Assembly (NCBI GenBank): GCA_964017065.1
Contig: OZ024783.1
Location: forward strand, 17,025,752 to 17,089,751
Origin: Haliclona indistincta
Lineage: Eukaryota > Porifera > Demospongiae > Haplosclerida > Chalinidae
Length of the DNA stretch: 64,000 bases
Direction: 5' to 3'
Notes under the pieces: generated by a model
Database searches by the model: none
The model's input: only the letters and a program-made list of their open reading frames with translations
Told to the model about the DNA's origin: nothing
Shown: positions 1 through 21,373 of the stretch, one piece after another
Layout of the letters: each line of letters begins with the position of its first letter
How positions within the stretch are numbered: position 1 is the stretch's first letter
Position numbers and translations under genes: made by a program

Positions 1-577
1 CAAACTAGTGTGGGCGGGGCTCGTATGCACTTCATGCGTGCATGTATGCGTAGGCGAGCTGATATGTACAGCATAATAATTATTTTTAGCTACTAGTTTA
101 AAATTGTTAATAATAAAGAAAAGCCATCAACAACTGGAAAACTAAATCAATGGTGGAAACGGCTCAGTACGTTCATGATATTGAACTGCACTTCACTAAA
201 AAGTAAAAAGGACACAAACAAGAAATTAAAAAGATTTCTATCGAAATCAAAAGGATGTAGGGTTGTGAAATCTACCACTGGTTCACAATGTAAACTAACA
301 AGGAACAAGCATGGAATGGTAACACGATTGACTTGCTAACAGACCATAGATCCCTACATCAGTGGCTGTGCACACGCTGAATGCACGTCAGGTGTCAGCA
401 GTCAACAGCAACTAGGTCAACCACAGCAGCCACTGATGTAGGGATCTATGGTCTGTTAGCAAGTCAATCGTGTTACCATTCAATGCTTGTTCCTTGTTAG
501 TTTACATTGTGAACCAGTGGTAGATTTCACAACCCTACTTCCTTTTGATTTCGATAGAAATCTTTTTAATTTCTTTT
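1..577 (+). repeat. 3' part of a ~1.25-kb interspersed element with foldback tail
   Basis: The first ~30 bases (a GTGTGGGCGGGGCTCG-like stretch) recur near 43947 and 58627. They are followed in all three places by a long inverted repeat. Here the arms are about 205-368 and 426-577 and differ by few bases. The two other copies begin about 640 bp further upstream with a GGGAGGCACGGTAG-like end, so this copy is cut by the window edge. No coding capacity is convincing. The short open frames over the arms are inverted-repeat artefacts. Confidence 0.8.
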
Positions 578-1080
578 CATAATGATTACAGCTGGTGTAT
601 AATGATATTGATAGTGCTTTCCTGCACAACAAGTTCTTGGGTGTTGCAATCTGTCCTCCCACAGAAATGACGATGGCGAGCTGCACTTGTCTATAGCCAT
701 ACGCAACTTGGGTCTGTATTTCGTGCTATTGCATTTGCTTTTTTGGTGTGTGTGTTTGGTGTGTGTGTGGTTAATGGTAACTGTCTGTAAGCCATGCCCA
801 CTAAGATCAACATTAAATGAATGTTCTGATTGGAGATCTGCCCTTTGGTGCCAGTTTTGTGCTAATTATTGCCGTGTTTATGGCAAGTATTTTCGTCACA
901 ATAATTTTTTATTATGGGAATAAAAATAATATCCAAGTTCCTTCCACCAATACCTGAGCGTGGCGTCATAGCCGGGTCATAATGCATCATTTTCCCATTA
1001 AATTCAGCACAAGCATTCCACAAAACTAATACCGTATTTCCTCTGTTACATGCCGGGTTTTAATAGTCGCCTGGTCTCTT
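578..1080. other. no gene recognised
   Basis: AT-rich sequence between two repeat remnants. I see no domain, splice-supported exon or RNA gene. Confidence 0.5.
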
Positions 1081-1769
1081 TTCTAATAGACGCCTGGTAA
1101 GAAATAAAGCACCCAAGGTGCAGATGCCTCGGTGGAATGACGCAATATCCACAAACACAACTATCCACCATTCCACAAACACAGCAACTGCAGATGCATT
1201 TATACAGGATTTCTGTACAGCAATCACAATGCAGTGCTTTACTAATGCAATCAGAAGCCAGCAGTGCTAACCACAATTCAACTGGGCGTGTCTACAGTGT
1301 TTAGCACAGCAGTCACACGCATAAGATAGCTTGCTTACACAATTTTTCTGGATCTTCGCTGCTATCCTGTAGTAAAATTATAACCTATCAGCTTCTAGGC
1401 AGTCAACTGTGGACAGCTTTGCCTTTGGAAAAGTCCAGATCGCCAGCAACGGCATCGCCAGCAAAGTTTTCACATGTTCAAAAGCGAGATAATGCCGTGT
1501 TCTACTTGCTTTGCTAGTTTTAGAGCTTAACTTTCAACGTGCGCTACAAAACCGAACCAACCATGAGCAATTCACGCCGTAACTTACGCACTAAGCTTTA
1601 AAATCAAACTTCTGAAAATACAAATCCGAGCAAGTATCGATTTCTACCAATGTTGCTTGTTCAGCGATTAGTTTTCAGCGACTGACGAGAAATCGTTGCG
1701 ACAGACAGAATGACAGACTGACACCACGACTACTGTATGCCTCGTGGCTCCACCCACCGAGGCATAATA
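1081..1769. repeat. MITE-like element with GCCTCGGTGG ends
   Basis: It begins near a stretch reading GATGCCTCGGTGG (about 1120) and ends in CCACCGAGGCATAAT (1755-1769). The same ends and an internal run of GACAGACAGA-type sequence occur at 51.26-52.65 kb. The element sits just before the NLR exon and may have displaced or separated upstream NLR exons. Confidence 0.6.
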
Positions 1770-2039
1770 AGCAACGCGTCGCAAAGGGCATATCGTGTTG
1801 AGCGCATGTTCGAGTCCCAGTTGGCAAGTTATTTTCACATTTAGGGAGAATTTTCTCCCATTTGCAAAAGCCTCTAGAAAAAGACGCCCTGACATTAATT
1901 TAATTTTAATAGAGGAAATACAGTTTTTAGTAGCATAGCAATGGTTGATGATTAAGTATTTATTGTGCATGCATTATTTTTGGTACAGCACTCGTCATTG
2001 TATTATTTCATAACCAACATGATAATTTGTATTTTGTAG

Positions 2040-4284
2040 GTAAAGCAAGTGATTTTATTAAAGAACGTCAAACTGACGTTCTGACTAAACAAGACCACTG
2101 TGCCGAAATTGTGGCTAGCCTTCAACAGGTGTATAGAACTGCCCAACCTCCAACCTGGGACCCTCTTCCTCAGTGCCAACATGTCAAACTAGCCATGATA
2201 AAGGAGAAAGGAAAGCGATATGGCAGAGACGAGACTATAGCTGAGAACAGTGTAGTGGGAAATGTGGACAAAATTTTGACAACAAACGTACCTGTGGATT
2301 CCGATAAGATATTTGATTCTGGCACCTTTGATAATGAGCGTCAGGTGATTCTAGTTGAAGGAGTAGGTGGGATGGGCAAGACAAGTCTTTCCTATCAATA
2401 TGCCAAGAAATGGGCTGAAGGAAAGTTGAGCACATTTGATGCTGTGGCTCTTGTTCGTCTACGACACTTGAATGAACACGATGTTTGTGAAGTTGATCGT
2501 ATCTTGCCTCACCTTCTCTTTTTAGCTAGTGGTGACAGCATATCAAACGAGACAGCTAGACGTCTTGTAGAGAACCAAAGGGTTCTAATAGTCTTGGATG
2601 GCTGGGATGAGTCTCCAGCAAGCATTCGTAAGTCATCTTTCCTCAAGGATCTAGTTCGGTCAGTTTCTCTCCAGACTAGAATACTAATAACCTCTCGACC
2701 TGACTTTTCGCTGGATCTTCATGGTCTAGCTAACCGGGTAAAGATTATTGGTTTCACTAAAGGTGATATTTACAATTACTTTGAGAATGCGTTAAAGTCA
2801 CACCTGCCCAATAGTGAAGTGAAATCAGCTTGTGATAAGCTGAACAGTCATTTCCATCGCTATCCAGTTATCGAAAGCTGTTGCTATGTGCCTCTGAATG
2901 CTGCCATTCTAGCGTACATATATCTCTATCGTGATCAGACCTTACCCGTCACTCAATGTGAGTTATTTAAAGAGCTTGTACTATGCTGCATAGTCCGTGA
3001 GCTGGAAACTCGCCAACCTGATAGAGTCCTTGAAGATGTCTCCTCATTTGAGGACCTTCCTGCTGATCTCAAGGACCAGCTATACAAGCTCAGTAAAGTA
3101 GCGTTTGATGGAGTTAGGCAGAACAAGATAGTTTTTACACAAAAAGAACTCACATCACTCTCTAAATTAGGTCTGCTTCATAGTGTCCAGGGTTTTGGTC
3201 GAATTGGAAGCAAAATTTAATTGGTTACTTGCACCTTTATCCATCTAACTGTCCAAGAACTTCTTGCTGCCTACTATATCTCTCAAATAGAACCTGCTGA
3301 GCATTCAATAAAATGTGAAACTCTTTTGAAGGAAGGTAGATTACTTAGTACTTTAGTACTTCAGTTTTATTCCGGTCTGACCAGGCTTACCGTCGGGAGT
3401 GTGCGAAACCTTTTCTTAGAATAAGTAGATGGTATATTCTACCAATTCTGAACAGCATCTTTGAAGCACAAATATGTGATCAATTGTTTTTTGAGCGCCT
3501 TCTTTATTCACTTCAATTTCAAGTATATTTTACTGGGAATCTACTTTATAGACCAATTATGGACTATCAGTCAATACGCTACTTCTTATTCTCCATCAGA
3601 ACCATGGTGAAGGGACAGCTGTACTTGAACCTTTCTTATTGTAGTAATGATAGTCTGGCTATTCTACTAGCAAATTCTCCTGAGCATATAGATGCTGAGA
3701 CATCTTCTACATCAGATATCTTGGCGCCTGTACAAACCTTAATATTGAGCAATGGATACACAGACAGTGGGATACCGTACATTGCCCGAGCTCTTGAGTC
3801 CAACAACACATTGAAATCAATGACAGTTGGTACTTACAATGTAACAGACATGGGACTGCTGCTACTGTTGGAAGCACTACCAAGACAACATTCACTGGAG
3901 AAGTTACGATTGAAATGGACATTGTCACATCCAGATGAATCACTAAAGAAGATCGGAGAGTGTGTAGGGAGAAGTAGATTGAAGCAATTGGATTTAGAAC
4001 CGTATTCTCCATCTTTGCAATCAGAAGAGGCAGTAAAAGAGTGGCTCCAGGCTGTGATGGATGGAGGGAAAAGTCTTTTAAATTCGTTTTCGCATGATCA
4101 GGTGGAGTGTTGGTTACAAATGTTTTGCCAATGTCATTGTCAAGTTGATAAGTTCAGTATAGAATCACAATTGTATTCGTTTTTCTATGAAACGCTAGAT
4201 AATATCAATAAGGATAGATCTAAGAAATCACTACCTATTCTTCGTTTCTTCATTAATTTTCTTAATTTTAACCAGCAATCATAA
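2040..4284 (+). pseudogene. NACHT-LRR (NLR-type) gene body, interrupted
   Basis: This is an NLR-family protein, an intracellular STAND NTPase usually linked to danger or microbe sensing. The frame opens after a good acceptor (TTTTGTAG, ending 2039), so at least one 5' exon lies upstream. Counting from position 2027, Walker A (GVGGMGKTS) is at residues 112-120, Walker B (VLIVLDGWDE) at 186-195 and a sensor-1-like ITSRPD at 221-226. A winged-helix-like part follows, then the FIHLTVQELLAAYYIS motif typical of NLRs, then leucine-rich repeats to the stop at 4282-4284. Two lesions break it. A TAA at 3218-3220 is followed in the same frame by the FIHLTVQE segment. A shift near 3410-3424 moves the LRR part to another frame, where it reads on cleanly from WYILPILNSIFEAQ. 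No N-terminal CARD or Death domain is visible. It is probably a recent pseudogene or a damaged allele. Assembly error is the alternative. Confidence 0.8.
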
Positions 4285-4462
4285 AAATATTTAGTATGTT
4301 GTAACCATAATAATTATTTCAACTATTATTAGTATTGCTTCATGCATTTCTAAAGATTGATGTTTCATCCACTTGATGTGCATGGAACTAGATAAGCTGT
4401 TGAATTGGAAAATCTTGTTTGCTTAACTCTTGCAATTGCATGGATACAGTTTATGTTGTCTC

Positions 4463-4984
4463 CTATCTTGCTGAGGGCCTGGTATGAACTTGCATGTTTA
4501 TAGCTTGAACTATAGGTATGACTTCTTTACGAGTGATGCGCATGTGAGTGAGTACATTGGTGCTTTTTCCAATATTGTAAAGACGATATAGAAAGAATCT
4601 TTGTCTAACCTGCTCCGCAAACTTCAGTTCTCTCCAGGATATAGGAATGAGTTCCTTGTTCATGGATGATGTAGCCTTTACTTCAACATACCAAATTTCT
4701 TTTGTCTCAGTTACAATGGATAAGTCATATGAATAGCCAGCAGTCTCTATTGCTTCATATACCCATTGGACTTCAGCAATTTTGATATCGTTTGCAATTG
4801 GAGATGCTTCATGGTGATTGTGTACGAACCACTCACCAACAGCAATTCTAAATGCTTGACTACCATCTTCATTAAATGCACCTATGCCTACTGTCTTCGT
4901 TGTGTCAAAAGATTGGACACTAACAAAGTCAGGTGCACCAAAATAGTCGGACACGACTTGACTTGATGACTTGAGGAGACACGA
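4463..4984 (-). CDS. DUF3883 / NO VEIN C-terminal domain protein, partial
   Basis: About 163 residues match the DUF3883 pattern: a long helix-rich start, then GYSYDLSIV, then IWYVEVKATSS, then ISWRELKFAEQ and a long C-terminal tail. The D...E-x-K spacing (YDLS, then EVKA) is that of PD-(D/E)XK nuclease-like folds. DUF3883 is known from plant NO VEIN and from bacterial defence-type proteins. The frame has no upstream ATG (the first candidate codon is GTG at 4954) and is closed by a stop at 4985-4987. Just upstream another frame is open and Ser/Pro/His-rich, suggesting a linker with a frameshift or a splice junction. It is convergent with the NLR gene, 178 bp away. It could be the last exon of a larger gene or a fragment; biochemical function is not known from sequence. 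Confidence 0.6.
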   Translation of the reverse strand, partial: SCLLKSSSQVVSDYFGAPDFVSVQSFDTTKTVGIGAFNEDGSQAFRIAVGEWFVHNHHEASPIANDIKIAEVQWVYEAIETAGYSYDLSIVTETKEIWYVEVKATSSMNKELIPISWRELKFAEQVRQRFFLYRLYNIGKSTNVLTHMRITRKEVIPIVQAINMQVHTRPSAR

Positions 4985-5887
4985 CTAGGGGTAGCATCAT
5001 GGACAGGATAGGAGCTAGAATGATGTAGGGGATCGGAGTGGGTGGAGTTTAGGATTATAAGTCGAGGGACCGGAGTAGAGGAGGAATGTTACTAAGTGTT
5101 TTGCTGCTCTTATTTAAGGTCTATTTGGAGGAATTATAGTAGTGTCTCTTTAATTAGGCTAGCCTACGTACATACATGTACTAGTGGCCACTTTCCTGAA
5201 AAAGACAGATACTTTTTGGTATAATTATATGGTATCTTTATATGCATTGTACTGCTCCTAAGCTGTCTTACATTGTATTAATGATTGAAGAGCATGAGTG
5301 ACTGAGAAAGCTAGAGCTTACCTTGTGTGCAGTAGCTAGTTCATTGTGTATAATATACTCCGTCGCACAGTGATTCAGACAGTAGATCTAATAATTTTGA
5401 CTAGCTGCATGATGGGAGTTCATTGCAGTTAGTCATGTTGCACGTGCATGGTTGTCACCAGACACGCTGGCATATTTCCCCTAGGTTATAGGCTGATTAT
5501 TAAACACCAGCTTTGCATTGCCTGGAAGTGCATGCACTGATGGCTGCTCAGTAGCTGGACTCACCATGCAGTAAGGAAAGTGCCTCCAATCCCTCCATAC
5601 AAACTGCGAAACCACGTTATACTACCTTCTTTGGTACAGCTCAGAAATGTTGGTATACAGGCCCATTGAGCATTATGTGCTCCTTCTTGTTACGTGCTCC
5701 TTCTCGTTATGGGCTCCTTGTATATACTGTATCTTTTAGCGAATATAATGTTGCCATGCATCATTGTATAGAACAAGACTATAAGTTTTCAAATACATGC
5801 AGGGATAGTGCACTTAAAAATAATGATCTTTACATTATAATACATCAAGTATCATAATAAGTGCCTGCATGCATAATAATTATGAAA
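4985..5887. other. no gene; solo transposon-end motifs
   Basis: No coding exon recognised. At about 5675-5725 there are tandem copies of a GTGCTCCTTCTCGTTATGGG-like motif. This is the reverse complement of the terminal repeat of the IS630-type transposon at 53984, so it is probably the remains of a related small element. Confidence 0.5.
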
Positions 5888-7798
5888 TCATGCAAGCAAA
5901 ATGATTATCATGGTCACTGTGGCTGTTGTGGTTGCATGTCGTTTTGTCCATTTAAATTTTAGTAGTTGTTCTTCTTCACCAGCATTTGACACTACTGGAG
6001 GAGGTTGGGGCTGAGGTGCACATGTCTTTTTGTACACAATCCATCCAGTAACAAATGCTATAGCTGTAAGAACAGTACCAACTGAAATACCAATTCCAAC
6101 GCCAATTCCAATTCCGCCTTCACCACTAATTACAACATCTGTACACGTAGCTGTATGCGAGAATTTATGAGCTATAAAAGTTGCATCAGTGTATGTACAT
6201 ATACATGCCTGGTTCTGATGAGGGGATGACCAGCGCACACTGTCCATGACTGCCTGAAGATTCTGTCATTATGTTGTCACTAATAAAATCTGCAGCATGC
6301 ACGATAGAAGTATTCATACGTAATAAGTTGTTCAGTTGTACAGTTGTACTGTACAACGTGTTCTTTATACATAATACAAATTATTTATAGCTATCCATTA
6401 TATTGAGAATCTTTTGCACAATAATAAAATAATATGCATTAATTTAGTTATACCTGTACATGTCATCTCAGTGTAGCCCATTCTCGCATTGTACTAAAAA
6501 AGGCTATAACAAAAAGCAGTGTACATGTACATGCTATCATTAACTCGTAAAGCATGCCTAGTTTACAAATTACAACTGGAAGATGATATTGCATACATGT
6601 AGCTTACCACAGATAATTTCCATTTCTTTACAATCGGTGACATTTTTGTAGCTATCAATGTTGATGCAATGAGAGAAACACGGAAATGAATCTGCAGTTT
6701 TATCAACACAACTGTCGAGTAGATTCACAAAGTTTGAATTTTCGCTGCATATAAAATTGTTGCTGCATGGTCAATACTTGAATACTTATAGCATTTGAAC
6801 TCACCTTGTTGGATTAGAATCTCTGTAATTAGTGTAACCAAGTTGCCTGCAAACTGAATTTGCTATAAAAGGAGTAAACCTATCTGAGCATAGTGAGTAT
6901 TCCTCATTAGAAATTATGACTTTTATAATTCCTTTATATGAATTCTCATATTGTCTTTTATGTGCTAAGCGTACTTGTCCATTGTATCTGTATTCTGGAT
7001 GTGATTCTGAAGCTGTGTAATAATTATTATTAAATCTTATTTAGCTTCGAATCAAGTTCATACTTACAGCATTCCACAGCTACAATACCATTTTCACATG
7101 TTAAAGTTAAATTTCCAAGAGAACATCGTGCTACGTTAAGTTCTCCATCCACAGCATAGTCATTCACATTTGGACATTTGATACGAGTGATGTACTTTGC
7201 AGGTTCTTGCCGGTAACACCTAAAAAATTTAAATTAATGTTGTTACATGAACCGAAGCATATACCCAATTTCATCAGGATCGCCAAAGTATTCCTTACGC
7301 TCATCGCCAAAGGACGGTATAGCGTCCACAAAGCCTAGTTGTTTGTCTGCACACTGCTGCTGCTGCTCCACGATTGAAACCCTCACGGCATACTGGTACG
7401 TACCCGTGCTCAGGGCCGTAAAAAACTGTTACAGTACCGAGTAAATCAGGTTTATAAGGACTAGGTTTACAGGTTAGCATAACATCACCAAAAGGAGTAT
7501 CAGCCTCGACTTGGGCATCTGTTTGTAAGTTATGTGCAAGGTTATCATCAATGGTTTAAGGAGCACATAAACGAGAAAGGAGCATCGAACTGCACTGCAT
7601 GATTAGTCCCATAAGGCACTATGCTACAAATAGGTTTTCGGACCAGCAGCCCCACTGTCACTATACAAACTTGTCCGAAACGCCGAAGTCGACGCCAATT
7701 CTCGTTATGTGCTCCTGGTTCAGGAAATGTCATAACTCACTTGCAAACACTATCCAATTCAGAAAAAGTAGCAACACAAGATTAATCTCTGACGCCAT
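5888..7798 (-). CDS. SRCR gene A: secreted/membrane scavenger-receptor-type protein
   Basis: Exons read on the minus strand: signal peptide 7798-7741 (MASEINLVLLLFLNWIVFA), 7518-7265, 7219-7068, 7012-6805, 6744-6608, and a membrane exon about 6138-5888. The first module carries GYVPVCREGFNRGAAAAVCR. The second carries NSVCRQLGYTNYR and a Cys-rich half ending MEIIC; this is SRCR-type Cys spacing, with each module split over two exons. The last exon has a Gly-rich hydrophobic span (GTVLTAIAFVTGWIV), a Lys-Lys stop-transfer and a Pro-rich tail. Phases agree through the fifth exon. A 4-bp tandem duplication (ACAA, about 7338-7345) after VCRQ shifts frame; removing it restores phase to the next exon. 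The link to the membrane exon is uncertain; a small exon near 6450-6500 may intervene. Paralog of the gene at 19.7-21.4 kb. Confidence 0.7.
7557..7716. mobile_element. 160-bp MITE with IS630-type terminal repeats
   Basis: Ends AAGGAGCACATAA and its inverse TTATGTGCTCCT. It lies in the first intron of SRCR gene A. The ends resemble those of the complete transposon at 53984-56426 (CAGGAGCCCATAA), so it could be mobilised by that family. Confidence 0.7.
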
Positions 7799-8042
7799 TA
7801 AAACGTCAAATCTACCTGTCGTATATTACTAAGTTGTTTGTTACGCGAGCCTGGATACCAACAGAGAACAGTAGTTGTAAACAGCGCTGAGCATGTAGCA
7901 GGAAGCTAGGCGAGACTGAGGATAATCATATTCATGAGTTCAACATTATTCCAGGAAAGCCAGCACGTTATGTGAGCAGTTGCATTAAAAAATTTGGAAA
8001 ATCGGTATCATTGTAACAACAAAATTTTTTTATAATGCGAGT

Positions 8043-8528
8043 TAAAGTTACTGGTTCCTGCTGTGAGTGATTATGCAAGCTTTGAATGCTCAATTTTTTG
8101 ATGAATTTGATTTAAAGATGTCGCTTGTTGAAGTCTTGTTAGGATCACGACGTATGAAAACTGTTTGTCGAGGGATACGTCTACTTGGAAATCATGCATG
8201 CATCACTTCTTTTTAGCACCATGCAAGCATTCTCTTATCTCTGCATGAAATAAAACAATTGATTCAAAATAAGTCTGGTATACGTACGTACATTGACTTC
8301 ACATACATTATACCGTATACTGGTACGTTATTTGAGACGCATCTTATATTGAAAAGAATCTTGCATAATATTATACATCCTATACATCCTATCCTATACT
8401 AATATACAAGATAGAGAACAATGCCTCTACTATATTAGCAGTAGTACTAGAGTATGGTTGAGTGTATAGAAGCACTACCATTAGGACACACTGTGTAAAC
8501 AATGCTGGATACTACATGTCCAGGAGAG
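8043..8528 (-). pseudogene. decayed duplicate of the 3' end of the beta-helix gene
   Basis: 8043-8260 matches the last coding exon of the next gene (9300-9495) with many substitutions. 8404-8528 matches the start of its penultimate exon (to 9890), including the CTGGATACTACA splice-site region. Both are in the same orientation and order as the parent. Frames are broken, so this is a relic of a tandem duplication. Confidence 0.8.
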
Positions 8529-9299
8529 AGAACATTTAACATTAAAAAGTCCATGAGATTACAATATCAAATTTATATCTTCTGGATGTGGTATGAAATC
8601 AGTGACCAATGAAATATCACAAGCACCAACCTTTCACCATAATAGACGTCGCAAGGTAGGCGGCTATACGGACAAGTTGATTGCATGCCTTATATAAACT
8701 TCCACCTGCTGCTGACACTAGTGGGTATACCAAGGACAATAAATAATTTTAGCAAAACACAAATTTCAACACAAAAATTATTTAATAATGATAGCAGCAC
8801 ATTTCAAAGTCTAAGTGAATATACTTTCCAATATTTACTAATTCAAAGTGCGACTCACTATTTGTAACAACAAAGAAAACCAACAGTAGTACACAATATT
8901 TTCATAAGCACCTCTGAGTGTTGTATTCACGCAGTATATTTCAGTAGAGCTAAAGTTGCATGCAATTACTGAATAACCACCATCCACCGTATTTGAAGGC
9001 AAGTCAGAATAGCACAAATTCCCCGACATGCATTTGCATATTGTGACATCACTGACGTGTCATAATATCAAGTGAGTATAGTACTTGATAATGACTGCTA
9101 TATAAGGTATTGAAGTTTTAGATAATAAAAGTGTGCTTTCAGTATGACATTCACTCTGTGTAAATTATTGCCATGACGATGCATGCTCACACCTGCCGGA
9201 ACATGCATGTTCATGTTCATGAAACATGATATTGGCGCTGATAACATAAAAGAATTTTAATTTTCTAAACTTATTATAATAAAATCTAAAACAATTTTG
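8529..9299. other. no gene recognised
   Basis: Spacer between the decayed duplicate and the real gene end. No exon, RNA or clear repeat was seen. Confidence 0.5.
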
Positions 9300-19041
<9,742 letters not shown>

Positions 19042-19262
19042 AGTGCCAGTGATTTGATATATCTAGAGTCGTTGTGGCGCTGCCATATCCCACGCAAGCT
19101 GCTGCTGTAGAATAACTGTTTCTGTAGTAGTGTAAACTGGTTGCTATTTAAAACACGTGCTGCTGCACACGAAGGGGTGGGGCTGATACCAAATTTTTCT
19201 CCCTCGTCTAAGCTACATGTACCTTTCATGAAAACTAACAAACAATACATTATAATTATTAA

Positions 19263-19500
19263 AATAATCAGTCAGTAGACTTTTGCCTATTCTTGTCAGT
19301 AGACTTTTGCCTATTTCGAGCAATCTCCTTGCTATTGTACGATGGAGCAACGCCAGAGAGCAGATCTAAGTGTCTTTGGACGTATAAAATTCATCACCAG
19401 GCGAAATATCAGCGTTTGAACGCTGATACATTGTATGTAGCCGCCATCTTGTTTTCTCGTTCAACCCTACATAGGGAGACACTACCGTGTCTCCCTAATT
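19263..19500 (-). repeat. 5' end fragment of the 1.25-kb element family
   Basis: 19380-19497 is the reverse complement of the first part of the elements at 43306 and 57981, ending in the GGGAG(A)CACGGTAGTG-like terminus. 19263-19310 also holds a short tandem repeat (CAGTAGACTTTTGCCTATT twice). It lies 220 bp upstream of the beta-helix gene start, within its likely promoter region. Confidence 0.75.
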
Positions 19501-19731
19501 AACCATAAACTCGCACACTTAAGTTGCAATGCTCAACTTCAGTGCTAGAAGTTAGCATGCAATGGACAAGGCTGTATAAAATGTGTTCATTAGAAGTCTG
19601 AGTTTTATCGGAATCTTATTATGAAATTAAATTGGTGAAAATCATTATTATTAAAAAGCACTATTTTTTATAAAAATGCTGCTAATTATGATGGGCTATA
19701 AAATAGCTTAGCTACTTCATCATCGGCTTAC

Positions 19732-21373
19732 CACAAATAATATTTACTTGTTTGCATCCAGTGATGGTAAAGCCGCTATTACCAATACAGTGAGAGAAAC
19801 ATGGAAAAGAACCAGTGATATGATTGCAAGAACTGCTGACCAGATCAACTGAGTCTTTCAGCCCTCTACACTTGCAAATAAATCACAAAAAAAAACATTA
19901 TAGTGCATTAATCTTACTCTATTGTTTCATACATCCGGCTATTTGTATAGCCAAGTTGACGACAAACAGAGTTTCCCATAATGGAATTGAACTGTGAGTC
20001 TACATCACATAGTGGTAAGTCATTGCCATTTATCCTGATACTTGCAATTCCCTTGTATACACGGGATAGTGGACTGTGTGCTAGGTATACTAGACCATTG
20101 TAGCTGTACTGAGTAGAGTCTTGCAGTAAAGTTGATGCTGCAAATTTGTATAGTAAATTAAAATATTTGAATAATATTCTCACAACACTGCACAGCTGCC
20201 ACATTTCCTTGACAAGTATCAGTTGTTAAAGTTAGATTTCCAACAGCACATCTCATTATGTGAAGTTCTCCATCAACAACATAATTACTGACATTGGGAC
20301 ATATGAGGTGACTGATGGTATAGTTAGTTGTTGTTGGTGTCAAACAGCTATTAGAATTGTATGTGTGTGTGGAATAAGGATATTAACGTCATACAATACA
20401 ATTTACAGCAATTTAGTGTTGTAAAAGTAATTGGGTTTAATTTAGTTTTAGTTATACGTATAGTTATGATTGTTAAAGTACATAGTAAAACAAGTGTGCC
20501 AGGGTGACACAAAGTGGACAAAATGGAGCGCCAGGCCGATACATATCTGTGTGCCAAATCTGGTTTGGCACACCGATGATTAGGACTATCTGACTGTGTG
20601 CATGTGCATGAAGAATGCTGCAGCTTAGTATTCAAAGTATCAATTTCAGAGCTGAAATGGGAATATAATTTTATCTATATGGTTTCTGAGGTATTCTCAG
20701 CTAGCTGTGTGCTACAAAGATGATAAAACTGACTGACAAAGATTGTATACGAATATAAAGCCAGTCTTGTGCATTCATGTAGATGTGCAAATGATTGTCG
20801 CTGGCCTCTAACATGCACACCAACCATTCATTCAAACTTACTTGTATCTAATAATAATTGTTGACATTCAGTCATTTGAGGGCATGAAAAATATGCAAAA
20901 TACTGCACAATCATGTTAATACCTTTCAGATCTAAGATTTTATTTTACATCAACTTTATTCGTATAATAATATGCTCACAGTCACATGAACATGCACTTG
21001 ATTTAAACATACGTCTTCCCTGATTCTTTGTATTTATCTGGAGCTCCATAGAATTCGTTTTCTATCTCCATTGCATCTTCAAATCTCAACTGTCTGCAAA
21101 CAGCCGCAGCAGCTCCACGATTGAAACCGTCACGACAAACCGGTACATATCCATATCCAGGATAGTACACCATGACAGAACCGACAGTACCAGCTTGTGC
21201 ATAAGGAGGGAGGCAAGCCAACTTAACATCACCGAGAGGAGTCTGGGCATCTGTAGCTAAGTTGAGAAATAAGGAGCGTGAGGGAATGCCTATAGGACGA
21301 TACTCAGCTTACCCACTAGAAGACAGGTCCAAATCAGCAACAGCAACTCGCTGATTTGTTTCACCCGAGTCAT
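19732..21373 (-). CDS. SRCR gene B: scavenger-receptor-type protein, no membrane exon seen
   Basis: Five exons with matching phases: 21373-21313 (signal peptide, KQISELLLLIWTCLLV), 21250-21013, 20347-20184, 20137-19918 and 19865-19732. Module 1 carries GYVPVCRDGFNRGAAAAVCR and ends TCQGNVAAVQC. Module 2 carries NSVCRQLGYTNSR, then FPCFSHCIGNSGF and VNIIC. Exon structure and motifs match SRCR gene A at 5.9-7.8 kb one for one. The reading ends at a good donor (GTAAGC) at 19731, but no membrane exon is recognisable before the beta-helix gene starts at 19041. It is either truncated by the repeat at 19263-19500 or uses an exon I cannot see. Confidence 0.75.

Noticed and set aside
480..686. Frames in the foldback arms (also at 44117 and 58981)
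   Set aside because: Same peptide pieces recur wherever the inverted repeat occurs; no domain, no start context.
3218..3220. Programmed stop readthrough in the NLR gene
   Set aside because: A second lesion (frameshift) lies 200 bp downstream, so decay or error is simpler.
4463..4954. Bacterial contamination based on the DUF3883 domain
   Set aside because: Continuous with eukaryotic NLR and repeat sequence and of similar composition; DUF3883 also exists in eukaryotes.
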